Below, piece after piece: positions 20,888 to 33,100 of a stretch of DNA of 64,000 nucleotides. How positions within the stretch are numbered: the first letter of the stretch is position 1; each line of letters starts with the position of its first letter. The stretch is from Mangifera indica. Lineage: Eukaryota; Streptophyta; Magnoliopsida; Sapindales; Anacardiaceae. The position numbers and the translations under genes were made by a program. Below the pieces are notes generated by a model that saw only the letters and a list, made by a program, of their open reading frames with translations, ran no database searches and was not told the origin of the DNA. The DNA lies in NCBI RefSeq assembly GCF_011075055.1, contig NC_058137.1, forward strand, positions 13,563,463 through 13,627,462. Reading direction: 5' to 3'.

Positions 20888-23800
20888 GTGAGGCTTGTTC
20901 TGAATACTTTTTGTGTAATTTGCATTTTTGGCTTGTAGTTTTCAACTGGGATTTTTTAAGGAATTGTAGTTTGTTTGACATTTTTATTAAATTATAAGGC
21001 TTGCATTTTTTTTAATTGAACCGGGTTCAGCAATTTGTATTTAATGAAATTTTATCATTTGTTTTCTTATGGGAATGAATATTGTGGCATTTCTATGATT
21101 TGTGTTTGTTTACAGTTATTGGAGGTTATTATGGTTCAGTTTTGTTGAATGGAGCTATTGTAATAATCATATTTGCGTGATTGATATGCTATTCTATGAA
21201 TTTTTGTTTTACAATTATTGATATATTAGATCATGATAATTTATATTTGGAAATGTAAAATTGAATTCTCGTGGAAATGTTGTTTCCCTGAAAAACTCGG
21301 CAATGAAGCAAAATTAACAGAATACATACCAACTCCATTCAACTTTGAACCAATAGATACTGTTTTCATATTCATCATGAACTCTGTTAGATAACTAACA
21401 GAGAAGCATTGTTGCTCTATACTGGGATGTTTGTTTGTTTATAATTTTTGAGTTGTTTATACTTGTGATTTTTTTTTTTTTCTTTTTGAGGTTTTCCTTT
21501 AGGCTTTTACTGGCCATTGATCCTTATTTTTGTGGGTAGTATGTTCACCTCTTGTAAATTTTCTTTCATTTAATTCAAGTATATTTTCGGAATAATAAAT
21601 TATTTTGTGGTTGGACTGGGACAGAGAAGGGAAAGCACTATCGAGATAGGATCAATATTTGAAAAGATTCAAGACTTCTTTGAAGATATGGGAACTTGTT
21701 TGATATAGGAAATTACTGGTGAACAGAGGAGAAGGAGAAAATTTTGGTTTGCTTGTTGAAAATTTGCATGAAACATATATATGAGAAGAGAACGAGGGCA
21801 AGAGTTATTGTATTTTTTTTATGATCAAGTAGGAGAGAAGAGAAAGGAGTAGGAGGAGGAGAGAGCCGAAGAGATAGTTTAGGTATTTTTTTTGAAGATT
21901 TGGGAGGCAAGAGCAGATATTCATGAGTTTTTAAGTGAGAACTGTTAAAAAGCTTTATGGCCTAATACTATCCACCCTAACCTTGAGTCTTGGATACAAC
22001 TTAGAACAGTGTCACACCAAACATAATGTAGTATTATAAAAATGCAATTCCATCCAATCTTATACTGTCCTGATAAACTAATCTGGTCCAATATGGTGTG
22101 CCATTCACACCCTATATATCGTTTCATCATCATTTGTCATAGAACCCTCATAATAAGCTAAGAAAGCAAATTTGAGCCTGCGTATGATGCAGGATTGAGC
22201 AGGAGTGATGTTTCAAGTTACATGTTTCTCAAAAGCTTTCTATTTCTCAAAATTTGCAGTGACAGGCAGGGGTTCATGAAAATAGTAATGTGTTTAGATT
22301 CTTTTCTTTTTATGTGTTTAGCAGCTTTTCTTTTTCTGTGTTTGGGCAATTTGAAGGCACAATCATGTATTTTCGATTGGCCTTCTGGTTTCCTTTATTT
22401 TATATAATTATAGCAAACAGAGCGTTATGATTTTTTTTAAGCTTGAAGCTGGTTGTAAGCTGAATCTTTCTAGCCCATGGGTTTAAAGATGTGATTGTTG
22501 GAACCTTATATGATATGGCTAAAGCTCTATTATTTTAATAAGATTCTTTTTCTCTAAATGGGAAAGATATATTGTGAGTCTTATTAGGATGTTGGCTTTT
22601 AATGGAAATCCTGTTTTTTATTTTGACTTGATATTTTTCATGGGGAAGATATTTAGCAAGTCTTATTTGGTTTTTTAAAATTCTGATTTCTATCTCTCTC
22701 ATTTTTCTTTAATTTTTCCAAATGTTTAGATTACTTGATTCGTGGATTTTCTATGCTACCGAAGTTTTCTTCTATCTAATAGATGATTGCACAATGATTT
22801 CCGTCTGCATTTCGTGCTTATTTAGGCAATCATATAATTATATCTGTACATTTACCTAAATTTTGCATTTTTAGAAAGTATCATGTTATGTAGAATAGAT
22901 ACTTGCAAGGGTGCCTATTGAGTTATCACTAATAGATATCTGGTGTTACCAAACAATGATCGGTGGTAGCTTTAGAATGTTTAATTATTTGGAAAGAGTG
23001 AATAAATATGTACAGCATTTTTTTATTTCCTTTTTCCTGTCATATCTTATCTTAGTTTTCAATAATTGTTATACAAAGTGCATTTGGCTCATATGTCACC
23101 AATATCCCTTATTCATATCCTTGCTTCATGTTTGCTATAATTTTTTAATGCTCATTTAATGCTACAATTATTCTCCCGAAAGTTCACAGCTTATTATTCT
23201 TACACCCGTTCACAAATGTTATTATTATATACTCTGAAGCATACACCTAAATGGTCATGCCTTTTGTTTAAATCTTGGGAATTTCACTTTGTGACAATTA
23301 ATACTGATATAAAAATGCAACTTATGTGTTCAAGATTCATAAAACAACTTTTGTTAAGAGAGTCAAGGAATTAAATTAACTCTATTGACAAATGTTGTTC
23401 AGAATGTTAAATCACAAAATGCAGCAAATAGGTCTGGTTTGCAATATTTAGAGTTACATGCAAAAGTTGAATGGAAAAGATTGTAGAAGAAGCATAACTT
23501 AAGTTGTAGCCCAAAGGAAAATCTTCAACCTATAAGCCTGTTTCATTCATGTGGTTGGATAAATTTAATTGAATTTTATCTTGGGTTGTGCATTCTATGA
23601 ACCGTTACTAATTTGTCAATAAGAAGCAAAGGAATTGAGTTTAAGTGTAAGGAAGACATAGCAAGATCTCCATAGAAATTAGCTAATCGGCAAGGAGATT
23701 AAGTATTCTTTACAAGCAATGTAGTGAATGGTCCTCTGTGTAGTCAACTCTTATGACATGTCTAAGAAGAAACAGATCACACCGAGGCGCTCTCCTTAAT

Positions 23801-26800
23801 TTAGATGGGTAAATAGAAATGTAGTCTAATGTCTTTACACATGGAGGTCCAAAGAGAGCCTAAAAACCAAATTCTATATCAGAAAAAGATTGATATCTTT
23901 TCCAGAATTATCCACGATCTTTATATTCAATTTTTTGCTTAAACATGCAAAACGTTGCCAAAGCTGTGCGCATCCACAAGACTTCAGCTTTCATCTATAC
24001 CAAGCACATGACATTCTCATTGTTAGACATTAATTTTTTGTTTTTATTTTTTTCTTTTTGTTAAGTAGACATTAATTTTATCTGTTCCATCGCTTTAACT
24101 GCAGTGTTTGCTATTACATTGGGAACTTATATAATAGATTTTGGGTTTGTTCTCAATTATTATGATAAGAGAAATGCTGTGAAGACAATGGGGATTTTAT
24201 TTCTTGCTTTTCTATAATTGTTTTATTGTATGATCTTTATGATTAGGCATATCACCAAGACAATGTTTACATAATATTGGTGGTTTAGGTAACCTAATAA
24301 ATTTTGTACGGCTATAACACTTTTCATGACTTTTGAAAATGAATGCAGTTTATTGTTTTGGATGGCCCAAATTTGATTACATAATCAGTAGTACTTTAGA
24401 GATTATGTGTTGTTTGACAAATTCACTTTCAATGCATCTTAGTACTTGCAAACTGAAGTTTTATCCTTTGAGTTGTGTGTGGCATGTTGACTATCATTTT
24501 AATTGTTCACAAAGTAAAATAGCAGCAATGATGCCTCTGATAAGAATAGAGATAGATGGTGGTTACCTGGTTGGTATCCTAATAGTTATCATAAAGTTAG
24601 TGATAATAAAAATATTATTTTGTTATTACTGTAATTATTGTTAGTATTTTTATTTTTGATAGAAAACTTAGACGTGTAATTAGTGTTGTTATAATCAATA
24701 TCATTGTCAAGATGATCATCTTCATTCATCAGTCATAGTTCTGAGATTAATAACTTGTGGAGATGTACAGTAGAGGAAGAGCCTCTGAAAAATTATTTTA
24801 TGTTGATCTTTACTCTATTCTTGTTTGTTTTCATGCTAAGTGTTATTTTTTGTACGAATTTTTTCAAAATTGTTTGTATTATGATAAAAAGTTTCCTAAG
24901 TTGGTGGAACTGTTGTTATGTCAAAAAGTCTCCTTTTTTCAGTTTTCTTGTTAGGGTTGATTTTGTCAGTGTAACAACAATGCATTTGATTGCAGCAGAA
25001 ATTCTCTTGTCATGGACAAATTATATTAATAATTTTTGTCTCCTTTTATGCAGGATGAATTTTTCCAAGATAAGAAGGCAGCCACTAAGCACAATGATGT
25101 TACTGATTATAAGGGCAAATCAGAAAAGTTGTAAGGGCTCTTTTCTTTTCTTTTTTTGGTTTGTCCCTTCTTCATATGTATGTGTGTTTATGTTATATGC
25201 TTTTTACCAGGCTTTTTACTGTTCATGGTATCTGATTTTGTTCTAGTCCTTGTATTATCTTCATATCTTTGTGTGGTTGGAATCCTGGAAAATAATGTTT
25301 CCTGACATGTCTTTATTATGGTCTAGTTCTACCTCATTCTGTGTTCAAAAACTTTCAGTTTAGTGTCCAAATATATATATATTTTTGGTAATTAAAATAT
25401 ATTAACCAAAAGAAAAAATACAATCAAAGGCCATATCTCGGGACAATCCCCCAGCTTATGCCAAACAAAAGGACAACCCCAAAACTTTCAATACATAATA
25501 CAAGCAAAGAACGAACTCTCTTTACAACTATCTATGGCTATACCTAAGATAGGGGTCAAGAGAGTAGCAAAACCATCACTTGAAGATACATCTAGGGAGA
25601 TTCCAATTAAGAGCAAGGCCTTTATTTTCCTTTGTCTTCTCTATGTTGGAAAGATCCGAAGCTCTTTCTCTAACACATTCTTTGATGATGGCAATGATTT
25701 TTTCCTTTGAAGATCTTCCTTTTCCAAAGCATATTTGGTTTCTTTCCTTCCAAATAAGGTAAACCATGGCCCCAAGGCAAAGCTTGCTTATAATATTCTT
25801 TAAGTTATCATGCTTCCACAATCTAACCTTTTCTTCAATGAAAGAGTTCCAAGATTGGGGAGAGTAGTCTTGAAAACAAAGATTAAGAACAGTTTTCCAA
25901 ATATGCAAACTCACATTACATTGGAAGAAGAGGTGATCTATACTTTCCTGACCTTGATTGCATATGCTACAAAGTTTTTGAGAGATTGTACCATACCTCA
26001 AAAGTTTATCTTTGGTCATCAATTTGTCCTTGATTCCCAACCAGGTTATGAGAGCATGTCTTGGGAAATGTTTTTTAAACTAAATCAACTTGTATTACAT
26101 CACTTTATCTTTTCTTTCTCTAAGCTCCTCCCAAGCTGAACCTACAGTGAATTTTCAACTTGAATTCGACAACCACACAACTAAGTCTTCACCTTCTTGG
26201 GGATTATTCATAATAGTGTTTTTGACCTCCATTAATTCTGTAGAGTTTGCTACAGGCCATTTCCAAGTTCCTCCATCAATGATTTCCTTCACCATGGCAT
26301 GCTTTGGAAGATTTGCATCATAAACAATTTGGGAGCCATATTTGTCTATCGAAGGGCCATTTGGGTGCCAATTGTCATACCATAGGAAGATGTTGTTGCC
26401 ATTGCCGATTATCTTCTTGAACTTTGACTTCACATCTTCTCTAAGTTTCAAGATCTTCCCCCATGTTCATGAGCTATTCCCATTTGGCTTTATGTCCCAA
26501 AAACTTCTTTTCTTTAGTTTGTGTTCTTTTATCCAATCAGCCCACAAAGTGCAATTCTTGCTTTGAAGAAGTTTCCATATGTTTTTTATCATGGCCTCCT
26601 TGTTCCAAAACCTGCTCTTTATGATGCCTTAGCCACCTTCTTCCTGAGGAACCCAAACTTCATCCCAAACCACCTTTGTTTTTTTGTTTTTCAAGTTTAC
26701 ACCACTCCAAAGGAAAGCTCTCAAGTAGCCATCTATCTCCTTGTGAATTTTAGAGGGGAGGATAAATAAAGATGACCAATAAACTTGGATGCTAAACAGG

Positions 26801-27094
26801 ATAGATTTGATGAGAACAAGTTTACCCGCATATGAGAGAGTTGCTCCTCCAAGAGGTGATTCTTCCCACAATTTATATTTAAACAAATATAAATGATTTT
26901 AGATTACCATATTTGATAGTGGCCATGAATCGAGCTTTAAATATTTATATAAGTGGTCATCATGGGCAATGGCATTTACATACTGTTTCCTCATATTGTA
27001 AACAAATTTATTATTTCCTGGTCAAATTTATATATTGACCATACTGAAATTCTCATAGGAAATAAAGTTACAGTAAGATTTGCTGATCCACAAC

Positions 27095-27127
<33 letters not shown>

Positions 27128-30100
27128 CACCCAATTCTTTAGGAACCATAGAAGGGGTTGAGGCATTTGACAAAGTGCATCAATACTATTGCATGTTTCT
27201 GGAAATGTTTTGAGGGTTTATAATGTCTGTATATGGGTAGGGGATCAGAGTTTGTGGAAGCATTTTCAGTGTTTGGTGAGAGTGTGTTATCTAGCACTAG
27301 TAACCGTCATATTAATAAAATAATTTTTAGCAATTATGTTTTTGTATTTTAATTTTCTGTTTTAGATGAATAAGGGGCTGCGTTTCTTATTAAAATTGTG
27401 TGTTTTTGCAGTTGGTTTAATTAGTGTTGTGGGTAAGATTTAGGAGGGACATTTGATTATGACTTCTAGATGCCTTAACTAAGATCTTAACTATGAAAAA
27501 TTGTGAAGATGAAGTTTGTTGGGGAAGTTGCATAGGGAGATTAAGATTTTTTTTTTCAGCATTATGTTTCGGTGTTTTTCAAGTTGAAGGGGATGAGTAG
27601 GAGTATGGGTAAGGATTTGAAAAATTCTAAATTTAAAATGGATACCAGATGCAAAAGGGATAGGAATTTTTTCTTCTAGGTTTTACAAATTATGAGTTTC
27701 TATGTCAGTAATATACAAAATCTAGGTCAGAAAGTGGTTCATTCATATATCACTTTAGAGTTCATGTAATGCTAAGCATGACTGGGCCTAAACAAGAATG
27801 CAAATTGACACTTGTGCTGAAAGATGCACAATTGCATTGGTAAGTTTAGTGACGGTCGATACATGTGCTGCTGGCAATTTCAGTTTACAAAATTCTCTAA
27901 TTGTGCTGAAATTCCCTGATTATGCTGAAAGTCCAAGTGATTGTGAAGGAGTATAAGAATATTTTTTATTTTAGTCTTAACATTTTCACCACTATAGAAT
28001 TTTGTTAAAGATACCTACTAAATATCAATACTACCAAATCATGGCATGCCAGAAGGGAAAGTAAAATGATTTAGTTAGCAACCAAAATAACAATCACATG
28101 AAACTTTTTTTTTTTGGTAAGTATGTATTAAACCAAACAAAAAACCAAGCCTCTGAAGAAGGCCAGGGAGAACAAACTAAACTCATTTTGTCCTACTATC
28201 TACTCAAAAGCACGAGAGGTGACAAGACAACAAGCAATCTAAAAGCATGTACAAAGCCCAAGAGTCTATCAAATAAAATGGCAGGATGAAAACACTTTGC
28301 CTGGACAGCCAAGTGAGCCACCGAGCAGAAAACAAACGTATATAAAAGCCAACCAGTACTCAAAGGATCCCAGATCAGAATAGCAGGATAATCAATATGC
28401 CCTTCAAGGCATGAAAGTTTTTCCAAGTATAAAATATATAGTTAAATTTTAGCATTTCTGTGATCTTGGTGAAGTGTATTACGTATTGCACTTGCCAGAA
28501 CTCATTTTTTCAGTTGATAATTGGAGAATATAATATATATACATATGGAGGCATGTGACAAGGATACAACATTTCTAGAGAAGGTAGAATACCAAATGGC
28601 AAGAAGATGCTATTTCTGACATTTCTTCAAAGTGAACTTTTACAGTTGCAACTGAATGCCAAGAAATCACCTCAGCATTCCAAATATACATTAGTTTCAA
28701 TACATCTTGTGAAATGATTCTTATGTCCTTGGCAAAAATTACTCCTGGTGCTAATTAATGTACGTGTAACATATTTTAAAATCTCTGATTTCTGGATATG
28801 TTTCAAAAAATTATGTGCAAATACATGCATCTACAGAGCATTGACTTTAAGCATTGATGTAATTCTTGTCGAAGCATTTTTATTATTTGTCTTCATTGGT
28901 TTGTCAATACTTTATGGACTATAACTTCTTTTTTGTTGATTGGTTTGTGCCTGCTAATAAAATGAGCCTTTTCATCCTTATTTTTGCCTCCACTGATTCT
29001 CAATTGATACTATTAAATTTATCTTGAGCCCATGCATGACAGTTCTTTTCCATTGAGTTGCTAGAAATGAACGCACTGATTCTGCTGAAGGCCAACTGAA
29101 AAAGCAGAAATGTGTTCCAAAAGCTGTAGGAGAGAAGACCGATGATCATGCACCAAATAAGCATGCAAAATTAGGTCATGCGAGGGCGAAAGTTGCTGCA
29201 AAGAATTTACTGTTGGGGAAACAACCTTCAAGTCTCTCCCAAAATTTTGCTGCTAACAATGAAGAATATCATCATAGAAAATCACAGAATTCATCCAATT
29301 CTCCAACAGGATTCTTCAGAAAGAAGCTTGCCGATACTAGCATTAAATTTGATTATTCTTTCTATGCAGGAATCCCAAATAATGATGCTTCTGTACTTAA
29401 TCTAAATTCAAAAGATGCTGAAAAGCAAAGGATTGGAATTGTTCACTGCAGAAGTTTAGGGAACAAATTAAAAGATGAGAATAAATTCTATAGCGATATC
29501 AATTTGAGATGTGATGATAAAAGTGCTTCTAAGAAACTAGAGCCTCAGGCCAACAGAATATTAACTGGCACTAGCGAATTCGAATTCTCAACCAATGATT
29601 GGCCAAGAGAGAAAAATGGAATTACTGGACTGCCTGACCTTAATATTCCTGCTTCTCCCTTTGAGTCAGTGGTACGTATTGGCATTCCTGAAAGTGTCAG
29701 AATATCTCGAGTTTGACTTTATTTCTTTTCTTTTGTATTGCATTAAAGTGTTGGTGGGTGAGCCATCTCAGGAGTATTGCCATGTGCTCTCCTTCTCCTA
29801 GTTTACAGAGTTGTGTGATTTTGGTCTTTTTCAGTTTCTCTATGTGCAAGATAGTGCTGTATTTAATTATTTAGAGAATCTGGTAACTTGTTTTTTGTTT
29901 AAGCTGTGTTATTTCTATAGGAAGCACTATAGGTTCAACTCTTGATAATGTTTCTGATACATATATGTTTATCCTAACATTAAATCATGCCTTCCACCTT
30001 TTTTAACATTTTGTTCCCTCGATTGGAAATCAATGTCCCAATTAATATGATATCCTCATTCTTTTGGTTGTAAAATCATTCTCCTCCTTTAATTACCCAA

Positions 30101-33100
30101 AAAAAAAAAATCATGCTCCTCTAATGTATTATCTTGAAAATTAAAATTGTATGGAAGTTATCTGGGTTTATGACAACTTTGATTATGCATCAAAATTTTG
30201 CTCTTTATGATTTAGGGTTTAGAAAAAAGGCTCATGAGCCTTCCATGAGACTAGATCTAATTAAAAGGGACCTACTGGTGTGGAATTAGGTAGAAACCTC
30301 CCTTGAAGTTTCAAAAATCCTAGTAAAAACATCTGCTATAAATTATCAAGGACCTCCTTGAAGCTTTATAAAACAATCAAAAAGCTCCCCTAGAGGCCTT
30401 AGCCAAATTTCCGGTGGTAATCATCATGAAGCCCCTTGATAGAGGCTCTAATTATAATGAAATACTATGTTTTTATTTTAACTATTAAAGCCATTAAAAC
30501 CTTCCTTGTGCGGATATTTTTTTTGAGAAGTTGCTAAAACCACCTTATAGAATTACTGAAACATTAGGAGGTTCACTTTTCATGGTTTTCAAAAACATTA
30601 TTTTTATTTTTTGAATTTTTTAATACCACTCAGGTTATAAATATGATTTATAATCACATTTTTCGATTAAGTAGTTTCCGTTCGATAAGAACTCAGAAAG
30701 AGACATTAAGTTGATGATGTGCTCTCTCTCTCTCTCCCTTTCATGCACAGACATAGGCACACTTACATGTACGCTAGTAAAAGCTTTTTTACTGATATGG
30801 TGATTAGTGTAAGATATGTTTACCATTTCATTCTGTGGTTATTGCTTTGGACATGAAATTCTTTGGGTATGAAATTTGTGCTAACTTATGTTTGTTTTAA
30901 TTCATATCCCATTCCTCAGAAAATGGCCTCTTATTTAAAGGATGTCTCGTGTTTGAGGCAAAAAGGTTCATCCCTTGAAAGGGCCATCAGGGAGTTGGAG
31001 AAACTAGTTGCAGAATGTGAGTCTGTCATTTTCCTTGGGCAATATAAATTCTTGCCTAATGATAAATATGGGCCATTTTCCTAGTGTGTAAAGTCCTGAT
31101 TAATCATAAATGTAGAAGTTTAATATAGGTAAGTGTCTTGATGCTATATAATATGGATTATTTTTTGACAGCAAGACCACCTAATGTAGAAGTTAAGGAA
31201 GCTGACACTACATCCATAGCTATCAAAAGAAGATTGCCCCGTGACGTGAAGCAAAAGCTTGCTAAAGTTGCTACACTGGCGGTTAGATGAACAGTTTTTC
31301 TTACTATTTCTTTTTGTTGTTGTATGCTTTTTCAGTCACTGCCTAAGCTTTTAGTTCAATTTCAGTTATTTTAACTATTTTATATTGTAATTTCAGCAGT
31401 CAAGCCAAGGGACAATATCCAATGAGTTAGTTGATCGACTTATGAGTATTCTTGGGCATCTAGTGCAGCTTAGAACCCTGAAGGTGGGTATTTTTTCAAA
31501 AAGTAGGCTACCATCAAATTTAGCAAAGACCAATGCTTCAACCATATTTCATTATCAATCTATCCCTTTCTAAAAGTATTCTCTTATAATTCAGACCAAC
31601 TTTGAACAATATAGTAATGGATGATAATTCTTATGCAGAGTGTATAATTTTTGTTTCATATATTTCTGAAAATTAGTGGACTACACAATTATTGATTTCT
31701 TTATGGATCTCTCACCTCTCTGGTGTACCTTTTTTCATTAACCCTTTCCATATATAAATTGGTGGCTACAGAGAAACTTGAGAGAGATGGTTCTACTTGG
31801 TCTGTCAGCTAAGCAAGAGAAAGCTTATAGATTTCAACAAATCAAAATGGAGGTCACTGAGATGATCAGACTTCAGGTTTCCTCAAATTTAACTTAGTCA
31901 AAAGTCCAAAATTAAATTACTCTAATTTTGGTTTCAATTTACTTTTTCATGCTCTTCCTTGCAAGGAAAATAATAATAATAATAATTAAAGTATCTCAGT
32001 AATATAAAATTTGTATATAGCCAGACTGTTAAATTTGATATTTATCCAATTGTTTACAAGTTTTATCAGGGTATTGCTTAAGTAGTTCGCTTTTGATCCT
32101 TTGGCTCCCCGTGTTTAAAAAACGTGAACTCTCCTCTCAAGAAGTGGCAGAATTTGTAAACATTAGATTATAATTTGATGGAAAATGGTTTTAATGTAAT
32201 TTTTACCTCTAATAATTTGATATAATGATTTCCAGTGTTGCAAAAACCATTCTTAGGCTTAAGTTAGTGTAATGCTTTCTAAGTTCAGAAAGATATTCTC
32301 AGACTGCTACTGATTGTTTTACGTCTTGTAATAAAATCTGATGACAACTTTGATACCATTGCACCTTATGGAAATGTATAACCTTCAACAGGCTTTCAAA
32401 CAAAGTGATGGAGCAGCTGATATTTTTCAGGAAGCATTTGGTTCAGAGGAAAAAAGACTTGTCAGAGAAAATTTAATTATGAATAGTGCACTGGAGGATA
32501 GAATGTGTGATCTTTATGATCTATACATCCAGGTGTTCAATACAACTGTGCCAAACAGTTGTATGTTATATAGTATATGTACTTTTTACAGTTCGTGCAG
32601 CATGTTATTAATATTGCTGACTCATGTCTAGGGAATGGATGAAGACAAAGGTCCACAAATTGGAAAGTTATATACTGAGGTACTCTCTTCCAGTATGAAC
32701 TAACTGAATTTTTCCCCAATTTTGATTACTTCCGTATGGTGCTCAATGGTGAAAGAATATGACATGGCATTTTAATATGATTTCAAAATTAGTAAGAATG
32801 CTAATAATTTATTACAATAATTGTATTAGATAAATAGTTTTGTCATTTTCATATAAACTTTGAGAGATGTGTTTTACTGTTTCCATTTTCTAAATACTGA
32901 TTTCTAAAAGTGATACCGGAAGCATTCTGGTATCCTCTGCTTTACAAATTTCATTTTTGGCTTTCATTCTGTAAAGCAAATTCCAAAAACAAATTTGAAC
33001 GGTTCCTAACAGTTTTAATTGATGTATCCCATCCATTCTAAGTTTGTACAGTTTGTGAATGTGATTTCTAAGTTAATTTTCTTGTCATTAATAAGTTAAA

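Noticed and set aside
21625..21710. Possible exon reading SIFEKIQDFFEDMG between ubinuclein exons 1 and 2
   Set aside because: It is weakly like a conserved ubinuclein helix and has an AG before it, but there is an in-frame TAG and no suitable donor, so it is not supported as an exon.
24755..25246. 163-codon hydrophobic frame before exon 2
   Set aside because: It overlaps exon 2 in another frame and its Phe/Cys/Leu-rich content follows from T-rich intron sequence.
26953..27213. Proline/glycine-rich frames around 27100
   Set aside because: They are produced by the C homopolymer in an intron.
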